Assembly: GCF_013393345.1 (NCBI RefSeq)
Contig: NZ_QJRF01000075.1
Coordinates: 1-64,000, forward strand
Length of the DNA stretch: 64,000 bases
Direction of reading: 5' to 3'
Origin: Pseudomonas taiwanensis
Lineage (GTDB): Bacteria; Pseudomonadota; Gammaproteobacteria; Pseudomonadales; Pseudomonadaceae
The notes beneath the pieces are model-generated. The model did not search any database and had not been told where the DNA came from. It saw nothing but the letters and a program-made list of their open reading frames with translations. The position numbers were made by a program, and so were the translations under genes. Below are positions 1 to 7,901 of this stretch, in pieces; the stretch's first letter is position 1; the number at the start of each line of letters is the position of its first letter.

Positions 1-624
1 CAGCAGCACTTCGTCGGCCTGACCCACAACTGGGCGCTGCCGGTGGGCGCGCTGAAGTCCGACCTGCGCTACTTCTACAGCGACTCCGACGGCAAGAACG
101 CCAGCGTCGAAGGCCGCCGCGAAGGCTTCCGCAGCTCGGGCAACTGGGCGACCAACGATCCGGACCGCTTCGAAGTGGACAACCGCACCTGGAGCGCCCT
201 GTTCACCTACACCCTCGGCGGCCACGCGGCGAGCCTGGGCTACCAGCAGGTGTCCGGCGACAGCGCCTTCCCTTTCCTCAACCAGGGCGACGGCGCCACC
301 GCCTACCTGATCACCGACCGCCAGATCGGCAAGTTCCTCAGCGCCGGCGAGCGCACCTGGGTGGCCGAGTACGGCTACGACTTCGCCAAGCTCGGCGTGC
401 CGGGGCTGAAGGCCGTGGGCACCTACCTGAAGGGCAGCAACATCGAGACCCAGGGCAGCGACCAGGGCGAGTGGGAACGCGACTTCCGCCTCGACTACGT
501 GCTGCAGGGCGGCCCGCTGAAAGGCCTCGGCGTGTCCTGGCGCAACGCCTCTCTGCGCAGCGACGCCGCCCGCGACCAGGACGAGAACCGCCTGATCCTC
601 AGCTACACCCTGACGCTGTTGTAA
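1..624 (+). CDS. OprD-family outer-membrane porin, C-terminal part (5' end outside window)
   Basis: The frame is open from base 1 and ends with TAA at 622-624, giving about 207 residues. The residues alternate in porin-like beta strands and end in an aromatic/hydrophobic strand (SYTLTLL). Phrases such as LRYFYSDSDGKNASV and FTYTLGGHAASLGYQQVSGD are typical of the C-terminal half of Pseudomonas OprD/OccD/OccK porins. These are monomeric 18-strand channels for uptake of amino acids, peptides or aromatic acids across the outer membrane. The substrate cannot be told from this part, because the selectivity loops lie mostly upstream. The strand-rich pattern is seen directly; the family call comes from known OprD features. 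A hairpin repeat and a tandem array follow the gene. Confidence 0.85.
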   Translation, partial: QQHFVGLTHNWALPVGALKSDLRYFYSDSDGKNASVEGRREGFRSSGNWATNDPDRFEVDNRTWSALFTYTLGGHAASLGYQQVSGDSAFPFLNQGDGATAYLITDRQIGKFLSAGERTWVAEYGYDFAKLGVPGLKAVGTYLKGSNIETQGSDQGEWERDFRLDYVLQGGPLKGLGVSWRNASLRSDAARDQDENRLILSYTLTLL

Positions 625-651
625 GGGACTGGCAGGCCTGCGGCCTGCTTC

Positions 652-674
652 GCGAATGAATTCGCCCCCACAGG
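652..674. repeat. Half copy of the GAATGAATTCGC-type dispersed repeat
   Basis: The bases read GCGAATGAATTCGCCCCCAC and following. The same core recurs many times in the window, usually as one arm of an inverted repeat. No second arm is evident here. Confidence 0.6.
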
Positions 675-708
675 GAAGTGCAGCGGCTGGATGCCTGCAC
701 GGACAGCT

Positions 709-732
709 CCCTCTCCCGCTTGCGGGAGAGGG
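709..732. repeat. Strong hairpin repeat (CCCTCTCCCGC arms)
   Basis: CCCTCTCCCGC (709-719) and GCGGGAGAGGG (722-732) are perfect 11-bp arms around TT. A G-rich tail (TTGGGGTGAGGG) follows. This element is familiar from many proteobacterial intergenic regions. It could end the porin transcript by structure, but there is no T-run, so a classical terminator is not supported. Confidence 0.75.
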
Positions 733-773
733 TTGGGGTGAGGGAAGTGAGGCTCCGCTCGGTGCTTAATCGT

Positions 774-1236
774 GTTGGGCTTCGCTGCGCTCTGCGCCAA
801 CCTACGGGGCCGCTTCGCGGCCCTTGGCGAATGAATTCGCCCCTACAGGGAGAGGGCTTTTGTAGGTTGGGCAGAGCGCAGCGAAGCCCAACGAGGTGGG
901 TCGCAACGCCGCGTGTTGGGCTTCGCGTAGCTCAGCCACAACCTACGGGGCTGCTGCGCGACCCTTGGCGAATGAATTCGCCCCTACAGGGAGAGGGAGC
1001 TTTTGTAGGTTGGGCAGAGCGCAGCGAAGCCCAACGAGGTCGGTCGCAACGCCGCGTGTTGGGCTTCGCGTAGCTCAGCCACAACCTACGGGGCTGCTGC
1101 GCGGTCCTTGGCGAATGAATTCGCCCCTACAGGGAGAGGGGGCTTTTGTAGGTTGGTCAGAGCGCAGCGAAGCCCAACGAGGTCGGTCGCAACTCCGCGT
1201 GTTGGGCTTCGCGTAGCTCAGCCACAACCTACGGGG
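774..1236. repeat. Tandem array of ~142-bp units (three full copies plus ends)
   Basis: The landmark GTTGGGCTTCGC recurs at about 774, 915, 1058 and 1201, giving periods of 141, 143 and 143 bp. Each unit carries GTTGGGCTTCGCG, CAACCTACGGGGC, the core GGCGAATGAATTCGCC, GTAGGTTGG and GCGAAGCCCAAC, so GTAGGTTG/CAACCTAC and GAAGCCCAAC/GTTGGGCTTC are inverted relative to each other. Units differ by only a few substitutions. No protein is credible here: the frames are open only because the repeat is GC-rich. The rest of 625-1264 shows no gene. Confidence 0.85.
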
Positions 1237-1264
1237 CAGGCTCACTAACCAGATCAAGAAACGA

Positions 1265-1918
1265 TCAACGCCAGTCGAGCACCGGCCAGCCGGCCTCTTC
1301 GGCGTGGGCACGCAGGGTCGGATCGGGGTTGACCGTGTGGGGGTGGGCCACCAGCGAGAGCAGTGGCAGGTCATTGCGCGAGTCGGAATAGAAGTAGGCG
1401 CCTTCCAGGTTTTCGCGCTGTTCCTCCATCCAGGCGTTCAGGCGCGTCACCTTGCCGTCGCGATAGGTGAGCACGCCGCGGGTGCGGCCGCTGTAGCAAC
1501 CGTGCTGCTCTTCCAGGTCGATGGCCAGCACTTCTTCCACGCCCAGGCGTTCGGCGATGGCGCTGACCAGGAAGTGTGCCGAGGCGGAAATGATCAGGAT
1601 GCGATCGCCAGCGGCGCGGTGCCGGGCCAGGCAGCGCATGGCGTCGGAGTGGATCAGCGGCTCGACCACGTCCTCGACGAAGGGGCCGACCACGAACTCC
1701 ACTTCTTCAGCGGTGCGACCCACCAGCGGCGACAGGCTGAAGACCATGTAGTCCTCCATGGCCAGCTTGCCTTCGGCGTACAGCGCCATCAGTTCGTGGT
1801 CCTTGCGGACGAAGGATTCCCCATCGACCCAGCCCAGTTCGGCCATGTGGGCGCTCCACAGGCTGGCGCAGTCGCCGTCAATCAGGGTGTCGTCAAGGTC
1901 GAAGATTGCCAGGGCCAT
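1265..1918 (-). CDS. HAD-IB family phosphatase (SerB-like)
   Basis: This 217-residue protein starts IFDLDDTLIDGD, with HAD motif I nucleophile D7 and acid/base D9. Motif II is in ILIISAS, and the C-terminal SDSRNDLPLL is motif IV. The spacing fits subfamily IB (phosphoserine phosphatase and related small-molecule phosphatases). There is no signal peptide, so it acts in the cytoplasm. Its ATG shares one base with the stop of the upstream transporter ATPase (TGATG), and it is the last gene of the 6441-1265 operon. I infer that it removes phosphate from a product of the imported compound. The exact substrate is unknown; phosphoserine is possible but not favoured by context. Confidence 0.85.
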   Translation of the reverse strand: MALAIFDLDDTLIDGDCASLWSAHMAELGWVDGESFVRKDHELMALYAEGKLAMEDYMVFSLSPLVGRTAEEVEFVVGPFVEDVVEPLIHSDAMRCLARHRAAGDRILIISASAHFLVSAIAERLGVEEVLAIDLEEQHGCYSGRTRGVLTYRDGKVTRLNAWMEEQRENLEGAYFYSDSRNDLPLLSLVAHPHTVNPDPTLRAHAEEAGWPVLDWR

Positions 1919-2907
1919 CAGGCCACCTCCCGTATTGCGTGATCGTCGATTCGAAGGCCGATGCGTTGGCCTTTGCGGTGCAGATCTTCGGCGGAGCAGT
2001 TGAGTACGTCCACCACCAGTTCCACGCCGCGTGCCTCGACGCGATAGCGCACCACGTTGCCCAGCAGGCTGTGGCTGCGCACTTCGGCCTCGATGCCGCC
2101 TTCGTGGCTCAGGGCAATGGCCTCTGGGCGAATAGCGACGCGGCTGTTGACCGGACGCTGCAGCAGGCGGCTGGCAGCGTCGGCGTCGAGCAGGTTGTAG
2201 TTGCCGATGAAGCCGGCGGCGAAGGCATCCACCGGCGCGGTGTAGAGGGTTTCCGCGTCGCCGCTCTGGACGATGCGTCCGGCGTTCATCAGGAAGATGC
2301 GGTCCGACAGGGTCAGGGCTTCCTCCTGGTCATGGGTCACGAAGATGGTGGTCAGCCCCAGCTCCTGCTGGATGGCACGGATCTGCTCGCGCAAGTGCTT
2401 GCGGATGCGCGCGTCCAGCGCCGACAGCGGTTCGTCGAGAAGCAGCAGGCGCGGACGGGTAACCAGCGACCGGGCCAGGGCCACGCGTTGGCACTGGCCG
2501 CCGGAGAGCTGGTGCGGGTAGCGCGTGGCGAAGTCGGACAGCTCCACCATGGCGAGGACTTCGTCGACCCGCCGCTTGCTGTCGGCGGCGCTGACTTTCT
2601 GCATGCGCAGGCCGAAGGCGACGTTCTGCTGCACGTTCATGTTGGGAAACAGCGCGTAGCTCTGGAACACCATGCCGATGCCGCGCTTCTGGGGGGACAC
2701 GGGCACCAGGTCCTGGCCGTCCAGCAGGATCTGTCCGCCATTCACTTCGGTCAGGCCGGCGATGCAGCGCAGCAGAGTGGATTTGCCGCAGCCGGACGGG
2801 CCGAGCAGGGTGACGAATTCGCCCTTGCCTATCTCACAATCGATGTCGGTGAAAATGGTGGTCTGGCCGTAGTTCTTGTGCAGGCCACGGATGGAAAGAA
2901 AACTCAT
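1918..2907 (-). CDS. ABC transporter ATP-binding protein (2-aminoethylphosphonate/Fe3+/polyamine-type)
   Basis: The 329-residue ATPase has Walker A GPSGCGKST (36-44), Q-loop Q82, signature LSGGQ (134-138), Walker B LLLLDEP (154-160) and the H-loop histidine in FVTHDQEEAL. About 100 further residues form the TOBE-like regulatory domain of CysA/PotA/PhnT-type importers. The ATG at 2907 lies inside the upstream permease stop (4-base ATGA overlap). The frame stays open much further upstream, but only inside the permease gene. Together with two permeases and a binding protein it powers import. The family resembles the PhnT class; the substrate is inferred, not shown. Confidence 0.88.
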   Translation of the reverse strand: MSFLSIRGLHKNYGQTTIFTDIDCEIGKGEFVTLLGPSGCGKSTLLRCIAGLTEVNGGQILLDGQDLVPVSPQKRGIGMVFQSYALFPNMNVQQNVAFGLRMQKVSAADSKRRVDEVLAMVELSDFATRYPHQLSGGQCQRVALARSLVTRPRLLLLDEPLSALDARIRKHLREQIRAIQQELGLTTIFVTHDQEEALTLSDRIFLMNAGRIVQSGDAETLYTAPVDAFAAGFIGNYNLLDADAASRLLQRPVNSRVAIRPEAIALSHEGGIEAEVRSHSLLGNVVRYRVEARGVELVVDVLNCSAEDLHRKGQRIGLRIDDHAIREVA

Positions 2908-3701
2908 GCGTTGTCCTTGTTCAGGCGGTTGGCTGCCCAGGTGAACAGCAGCACGAAGAAGAAGTAGGAGATCACCAGGGCGCTGTTGAAGTGGCCGCTG
3001 CTGTTGCGCATGTTGTTCAGGTAGACCTGCAGGGTCTCGTAGCGGGTGCCCACCAGCAGGTTGGCGAAGACGAATTCGCCAAAGAGGAAGGAGAACGACA
3101 GGAACAGCGACACCATCAGGCCCTTGCGCAGGTTGGGCAGCACCACCAGGAAGGCCGCCTTCCAGGTGCTGGCGCCGAGTAGTTGGGCGGCATCCATCAG
3201 GTCGCGCAGGTTGATCGCCTGCAGGTTGTTGGTGATGGCGCGGTACATGAAGGGGAGGGCGATGGTGAAGAAGCAGCCGATCAGGATCCAGGGCGTTCCC
3301 ACCATGGCCAGCGGACCCGAACCATAGATCTGCAACAGACCGACCGAAGACACCACCGGCGGCACCGCGAAGGGCAGCAGGATGAGGATGTTCATCAGCC
3401 CGTCGAGCCGTGGGAAGTGGTAATGCACCACGAACAGCAGTGGCAGGATCAGCACCACCGACAGCGCCAGGGCACCGAAACACACCAGCAGCGACTGGCC
3501 GAAGGCGGTGAGAAACCGCGTGTCGCTCCACAGCGCCAGGTACCACTTGAAGGTCAGGCCGTCCGGCAGGATGGTCGCCGACCAACTGGTGGAGAGCGAG
3601 TAGAGCAGCGTGCCGGCCAGCGGCAGCAGCAGTATCAGGAACAGCAGCCAGACCACCACGCGATGATAGAGACCGCCATTGCGGGATTCAGCGCGCGACA
3701 T
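2904..3701 (-). CDS. ABC transporter permease (PhnV-like)
   Basis: The protein has 265 residues and about six membrane segments (first at ~13-35). The cytoplasmic EAA-type loop is DLMDAAQLLGASTWKAAFLVVLP. It forms one half of the inner-membrane channel. The start at 3701 overlaps the preceding permease by 14 bases and its stop overlaps the ATPase start, so the genes are translationally coupled. The sequence style matches the second permease of 2-aminoethylphosphonate/Fe3+-type transporters. Confidence 0.85.
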   Translation of the reverse strand: MSRAESRNGGLYHRVVVWLLFLILLLPLAGTLLYSLSTSWSATILPDGLTFKWYLALWSDTRFLTAFGQSLLVCFGALALSVVLILPLLFVVHYHFPRLDGLMNILILLPFAVPPVVSSVGLLQIYGSGPLAMVGTPWILIGCFFTIALPFMYRAITNNLQAINLRDLMDAAQLLGASTWKAAFLVVLPNLRKGLMVSLFLSFSFLFGEFVFANLLVGTRYETLQVYLNNMRNSSGHFNSALVISYFFFVLLFTWAANRLNKDNA

Positions 3702-4530
3702 GGTAGCTCCTCTTCAGCAGCCACTGATGGACCACGGTGATCAGCGCCATCAACCCCACCAGCACCATCGCCAGGGCGCTGGCCAGGCTGGGATTCAGCG
3801 CGATGTCGCCGGCGACCATGGCGGCGATGCGAATGGTCATCACGTTGAAGTTGCCGGTGGTCAGGGCGTAGACGGTGGCATAGGCGCCGAGGGCGTTGGC
3901 CAGGAGGATCACGAACGTCCCCAGCAGGGCCGGGGTCAGCACCGGCAGGCCGATGTGCCGCCAGAACTGCCAGGGGCTGGCCCCCAGCAGCTCTGCGGAT
4001 TCGCGCCAGTCCTCGCGCAGGGCGTCGAATGCCGGATAGAGCAGCAGCACGCCGAGGGGAATCTGGAAGTAGGTGTAGAGCACGATCAGGCCGGTCTTGG
4101 AGTAGAGGTTGAAGTCCTCGATCACCCCGGACTGCTTGAGCAGGATGGTCAGCGCGCCGTTGAAGCCGAGCAGGATGATGAAGGCAAAGGCCAGCGGCAC
4201 GCCGGCGAAGTTGCTGGTCATGTTGGAGAAGGCCATGACGAAGTCGCGCAGCTTCGAGTCCACCCGGCGCAGCGAGTAGCTACCGATCACCGCGATGACA
4301 ATGCCGAACAGGCTGGACCAGAACGCGATCTGCAGGCTGTGCTTGATGGCCTGGAGGTAGAACTTCGAGCTGAACACCTTGGTGTAGTTGGCCAGCCCCC
4401 AGCCTTCGGGCGTGTTCAGGCTGTGGATGGCGACCCAGGCCAGCGGCGCGATCTGGAACAGGATGAAGAACAAGGCGAAGGGCAGCAGGCAGAGCAGTGC
4501 CAGCCATTTGCCCCGGTTGGTTGAACTCAC
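3688..4530 (-). CDS. ABC transporter permease (PhnU-like)
   Basis: The protein has 280 residues and six predicted membrane spans, the first after SSTNRGKW. The EAA-type loop is ESAELLGASPWQFWRHIGLPVL. I place the start at GTG 4530, which overlaps the stop of the upstream phosphodiesterase as GTGA and has GGGAG about 8 bases upstream. A longer frame to 4596 runs into the upstream gene and adds a basic, implausible leader. It partners the 2904-3701 permease. Confidence 0.83.
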   Translation of the reverse strand: MSSTNRGKWLALLCLLPFALFFILFQIAPLAWVAIHSLNTPEGWGLANYTKVFSSKFYLQAIKHSLQIAFWSSLFGIVIAVIGSYSLRRVDSKLRDFVMAFSNMTSNFAGVPLAFAFIILLGFNGALTILLKQSGVIEDFNLYSKTGLIVLYTYFQIPLGVLLLYPAFDALREDWRESAELLGASPWQFWRHIGLPVLTPALLGTFVILLANALGAYATVYALTTGNFNVMTIRIAAMVAGDIALNPSLASALAMVLVGLMALITVVHQWLLKRSYHVAR

Positions 4531-5333
4531 TTCAGCAACTCCCGGCAGACCGCCTTGTCGTGGGCGGCGCCCAGCAGCTCGCAAACGGTGCCGCACAGTT
4601 CGGTCTGCTTCGGCTGCGCCGTGGCGTCCAGGCTGAAGGCATCGCCCAGCACGAACAGCGGTACTTCACGTTCCTCGGGCAGCAGACCGTTGTGGGAGCG
4701 GTCGTTGTTCATGCCATGGTCGGCGGTCACCAGTACCTGGTAACCGGCGTCCAGCCAGCGCTGCAGGTATTCGGCCAGGAGGATGTCGGCGACCCGCGCA
4801 CTGTTGCGGTACTGCGGCGAGTCCAGCCCGTGCTTGTGGCCGGCGTCGTCGACGTTCATCGGGTGCACCAGGAGGAAGTCCGGGTTGTGGCGCTGGCGCA
4901 GGCTTTCCGCGTCGGCGAACAGGTGCGAGTCCGGGTAGTGGTCGGCGTAATAGAAGTGGCCGTGCTGGATCGGCAGCTGCGGCGCTTCGGTGTGGCGGTC
5001 GCGGGCGGCGTTGAAGGGCGAGTTGTTGTACAGCTCGCTGACCCAGTGGTACGCGGCGGCGGCGGTGCTGAGTCCGGCGGCGCTGGCGTAATGGAAGATG
5101 CTGCGTTCCTTCGACAGACGCGACACATCGTTGTGGACGATGCCGCTCTGGATCGGTGGAACGCCGGTGAGGATGCATTCATAGAGCGGACGGGACAGTG
5201 CCGGCAGCTCGCACTGGAGCTTGTACAGCACCGCCTTGCCAGCTCCGCACCAGGCCTGAAGGTGACCCAGCGCGTGCCGGGCCACCTCGTAGTTCAGGCC
5301 ATCCAGCAGGACGAGGATGACTTTGTTGTTCAT
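4527..5333 (-). CDS. Alkaline-phosphatase-superfamily phosphodiesterase (NPP-like), cytoplasmic
   Basis: This 268-residue enzyme carries the superfamily metal ligands in order: D11 in LVLLDGLN, a nucleophile candidate S47 in LSRPLYECILTG (the position of Thr in the NPP pattern TFPN...TG), DDAGHKHG, and TADHGMNND. That set is typical of nucleotide pyrophosphatase/phosphodiesterases and phosphonoacetate or phosphonate monoester hydrolases. There is no signal peptide, so hydrolysis should follow import. I chose ATG 5333, with GAGG six bases upstream, over an in-frame TTG at 5345. At 268 residues it is short for the superfamily, so the cap region is minimal. The substrate is inferred to be a phosphate diester or phosphonate. 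Confidence 0.8.
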   Translation of the reverse strand: MNNKVILVLLDGLNYEVARHALGHLQAWCGAGKAVLYKLQCELPALSRPLYECILTGVPPIQSGIVHNDVSRLSKERSIFHYASAAGLSTAAAAYHWVSELYNNSPFNAARDRHTEAPQLPIQHGHFYYADHYPDSHLFADAESLRQRHNPDFLLVHPMNVDDAGHKHGLDSPQYRNSARVADILLAEYLQRWLDAGYQVLVTADHGMNNDRSHNGLLPEEREVPLFVLGDAFSLDATAQPKQTELCGTVCELLGAAHDKAVCRELLK

Positions 5334-5382
5334 GGTTCGCCTCAAAGCAGCCCAAGCGCAAGGAAGCGATTGGGCCGACTTC

Positions 5383-6441
5383 TTACTCCATTTCGATGAT
5401 CACGTGCTCTTGCCACAGCTGCGGCAATGCTTTCGAGGTTTCTTCCCAGGCCTTGGCATCCTTGATCGGCTGGACCTTGGCGTACTGCTCGTTGGGCAGC
5501 AGCTTGGCCTTGACCTCGGCCGGCAGGGTCAGGTGCTCGGCGCGGATCGGACGGGCGTTACCCTTGGCCAGGTTGATCTGGCCGGCATCGCTGAGGATGT
5601 ACTCGCGGGCCAGCTTCGCCGCGTTGGGGTTCTTCGCGTACTTGTTGATGATGGTGGTGTAGCCGGAGATCACCGAACCATCCGACGGGATCAGCACGTC
5701 GAAGCGGCTGGGGTCGATCTGGTCGCGATAGGACAGGCCATTGAAGTCCCAGACGATGCCCACTTCCACCTCGCCCTTTTCCAGGGTCTGGATGGTCGGG
5801 TTGGACAGCGACAGGCGACCCTGCTTGGCGATTTCGGCGAAGAAGTCCAGGCCCGGCTGGATGTTCTTCTCGTTGCCACCGTTGGCGATCGCAGCAGCCA
5901 GCACACCATTCACGGCCTGAGCGGCGGCGCTGACGTCACCGATGGCGACCTTGTACTTGCCCTGCTTGAGGTCGGCCCAGGACTTGGGTGACTCCTTCAC
6001 CAGTTGCTTGTTGACGATGAAAGCAATGGAACCGGTATAGGCCAGCATCCAGTGGCCGTCGGCGTCCTTGGCCCAATCGGGGATCTGCGCGAAGGTGCTG
6101 GGCTTGTAAGGCTGGGTCACGCCCTGCTGGACGGCGATGGGGCCGAAGGCTGCGCCCACGTCGCCGATGTCGGCGGTGGCGTTGTCCTTCTCGGCGGCGA
6201 ACTTGGCGATTTCCTGGGCGGAGCTCATGTCGGTGTCGACATGCTTCAGGCCGTACAGCTTGTTCAGGTCAACCCAGGTGTCCTTCCAGTTGGCCCAGCT
6301 GTCGGGCATGCCGACGCTGTTCACCGCGCCTTCCTTGCGCGCAGCTTGTTCGAGACTCTTCAGATCTGCGTCGCTTGCCATCGCCTGGGTTCCCAGGGCG
6401 ATGGCCGTTCCCATCAGTGAAGCCAGCAACAGGCGTTTCAT
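5383..6441 (-). CDS. Periplasmic ABC substrate-binding protein
   Basis: The protein has 352 residues with a signal peptide (MKRLLLASLMG ... TQAMA, cleavage after about residue 22). The mature part is a two-lobed extracellular solute-binding protein of the Fe3+/polyamine/2-aminoethylphosphonate class (SWADLKQGKYKVAIGDVS, GEVEVGIVWDFNG, PNAAKLAREYILSDAGQ). It is the first gene of the operon. AAGGAG lies six bases before ATG 6441. The gap to the phosphodiesterase gene is 49 bases. A UTRA-type operator lies in its leader at 6469-6480. The ligand cannot be read from sequence. Confidence 0.87.
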   Translation of the reverse strand: MKRLLLASLMGTAIALGTQAMASDADLKSLEQAARKEGAVNSVGMPDSWANWKDTWVDLNKLYGLKHVDTDMSSAQEIAKFAAEKDNATADIGDVGAAFGPIAVQQGVTQPYKPSTFAQIPDWAKDADGHWMLAYTGSIAFIVNKQLVKESPKSWADLKQGKYKVAIGDVSAAAQAVNGVLAAAIANGGNEKNIQPGLDFFAEIAKQGRLSLSNPTIQTLEKGEVEVGIVWDFNGLSYRDQIDPSRFDVLIPSDGSVISGYTTIINKYAKNPNAAKLAREYILSDAGQINLAKGNARPIRAEHLTLPAEVKAKLLPNEQYAKVQPIKDAKAWEETSKALPQLWQEHVIIEME

Positions 6442-6468
6442 GTGAAGCTCCTTAGCAGGTTTGGAGGT

Positions 6469-6480
6469 TGGTCTAGATCA
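6469..6480. promoter_or_regulatory. Candidate GntR/UTRA operator upstream of the binding-protein gene
   Basis: TGGTCTAGATCA is one base from the ideal palindrome TGGTCTAGACCA and matches the GTMTAKAC core known for HutC/UTRA regulators at seven of eight positions. It lies 28-39 bases upstream of ATG 6441. Bases 6442-6742 are the divergent control region and contain no gene. A further half site, TAGACCA, occurs at 6571-6577. Confidence 0.55.
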
Positions 6481-6715
6481 GCAAGACCCAGGCCAAATCT
6501 AAAAGCCTTGGATGACGGTTTGATTTCAGGGTCGCCGCCCGGTCTGGCGGCGGCAGACGCCTGAAAAGCGTAGACCATGGGCAAGTGGCGGATTCGCAGG
6601 GCTGTCGCGATTGGCGATGGCATGGCGCATGCAGGCGCGCCTGACTGTCATCCCTCAGTCATCTAGGCTGCCTAGGATGGCCGGCAAGCCCGGCCATGAC
6701 GCACCCAAGTGGTGC

Positions 6716-6727
6716 TGGTCTATTCCA
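6716..6727. promoter_or_regulatory. Candidate GntR/UTRA operator upstream of the regulator gene
   Basis: TGGTCTATTCCA is one base from the ideal palindrome TGGTCTATACCA and matches the site at 6469-6480 in form. It ends 15 bases before the regulator's ATG, fitting autoregulation. Confidence 0.5.
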
Positions 6728-6742
6728 GATTGGAGTTTTTCG

Positions 6743-7459
6743 ATGCGCGATGAGGCGCCCCGCACCCTGACCGCCATCTGTAGCGCGCTGCAGGAACAGA
6801 TCGAGCACGGCCTGCTGCCCCAGGGCAGCAAGTTGCCGGCCGAGCGCAAATTGAGTGAGCTGTTCGATACGACCCGCATCACCTTGCGCGAGGCGCTTGG
6901 GCAACTGGAGGCCCAGGGGCTGATCTACCGCGAGGAGCGCCGCGGATGGTTCGTTTCTCCGCCTCGGCTGCTCTACAACCCGCTGGTTCGCAGCCACTTT
7001 CACGCCATGGTGGCCGGACAGGGGCGGGTACCCGCCACCGAAGTGCTGGGCGCGCGGTTGATTCCGGCCAGTGTGGAAATCTGCGAACTGCTGGAGCTGC
7101 CGGCGCTGTCGAGCGTCTACCAGATCCGGCGCGTCCGTCGCATCGATGGGCGCCTGGTGCTCTATGTGGAGCACTACCTGAATCCGGCCTACTTCCCCGG
7201 CATCGTCGATTTCGACCTGACCCGGTCGCTGACCGAGCTGTACGACAGCCAGTACGGTATCCGCTATGGGCGCGTGCGCTTCGACATGGTGCCTACCGCC
7301 CTGCACCCGGACGCGGCGGCGCCGCTGAAGGTGTCAGCCGGGAGCCCGGCGCTGAAGATCACCCGCATCAACCGCGACCAGCATGGACGGTTAATCGACT
7401 GCGACCTGGAGTTCTGGCGGCACGATGCGATCCACGTGAGCGTCGAAGTGCCGGAGTGA
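6743..7459 (+). CDS. GntR-family regulator with UTRA effector domain
   Basis: The 238-residue protein has an N-terminal winged helix (about 5-75: GSKLPAERKLSELFDTTRITLREALGQLEAQGLIYREERRGWFV, split by normal HTH spacing) and a UTRA ligand domain (about 85-235; VYQIRRVRRIDGRLVLYVEHYL). ATG 6743 has TGGAG seven bases upstream; the frame is open further upstream but has no better start. UTRA proteins bind small ligands, often phosphorylated ones (PhnF, PhnR and HutC are examples). It diverges from the transport operon and is its likely local regulator, acting at the two palindromes in the shared region. Confidence 0.87.
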   Translation: MRDEAPRTLTAICSALQEQIEHGLLPQGSKLPAERKLSELFDTTRITLREALGQLEAQGLIYREERRGWFVSPPRLLYNPLVRSHFHAMVAGQGRVPATEVLGARLIPASVEICELLELPALSSVYQIRRVRRIDGRLVLYVEHYLNPAYFPGIVDFDLTRSLTELYDSQYGIRYGRVRFDMVPTALHPDAAAPLKVSAGSPALKITRINRDQHGRLIDCDLEFWRHDAIHVSVEVPE

Positions 7460-7464
7460 TTGGG

Positions 7465-7886
7465 CGGCTGCGCCGCCCTTGGCGAATGAATTCGCCCCCA
7501 CAGAGAACAGCGGCATTTGTAGGTTGGGTAGAGGAACGAAACCCAACATTCCGTGGTTGATGCCGAATCGTTGGGCCTCGCTGCGCTCGGACCAACCTAC
7601 GGGGCGGCTGCGCCGCCCTTGGCGAATGAATTTGCCCCCACAGAGAACGGCGGCACTTGTAGGTTGGGTAGAGGAACGAAACCCAACGTTGCGGTGTTTG
7701 TGACCGGCGATGTTGGGCCTCGCTTCGCTCGGACCAACCTACGGGGCGGCTCTGCCGCCCTTGGCGAATGAATTTGCTCCCACAGAGAACGGCGGCACTT
7801 GTAGGTTGGGTAGAGGAACGAAACCCAACGTTGCGGCGTTTTTGACCGGCGACGTTGGGCCTCGCTTCGCTCGGACCAACCTACGG
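7465..7886. repeat. Second tandem array of ~142-bp units
   Basis: GTTGGGCCTCGC recurs at 7570, 7712 and 7854, periods of 142 bp. Each unit has CAACCTACGG, GGCGGCTGCGCCGCC or a variant, GGCGAATGAATTCGCC (or AATTTGCC), CACAGAGAAC, GTAGGTTGGGTAGAGG and AACGAAACCCAAC. The sequence differs from the 774-1236 array, but the order of blocks and the period are the same. I see no gene in 7460-7901. Confidence 0.85.
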
Positions 7887-7901
7887 TGGAGCGAACGCAG
7901 A

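Noticed and set aside
774-1236. Regular direct repeats that might be a CRISPR array
   Set aside because: The period is ~142 bp, nearly the whole unit is conserved, there are no unique spacers and no cas genes nearby.
603-1374. Open frames on both strands through the repeat array, including a product with the phrase PHPNPLPQAGEGA
   Set aside because: These are translations of GC-rich repeats; this phrase is a familiar false product of the CCCTCTCCCGC hairpin. No ribosome site.
1265-6441. A standard phosphonatase operon
   Set aside because: Neither PhnW (transaminase) nor PhnX is present; the HAD protein is of subfamily IB and lacks PhnX features, so only the transporter resembles that system.
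7460-7901. Open frames across the second repeat array
   Set aside because: They follow the 142-bp period (about 47 residues repeated) and have no ribosome sites or family features.
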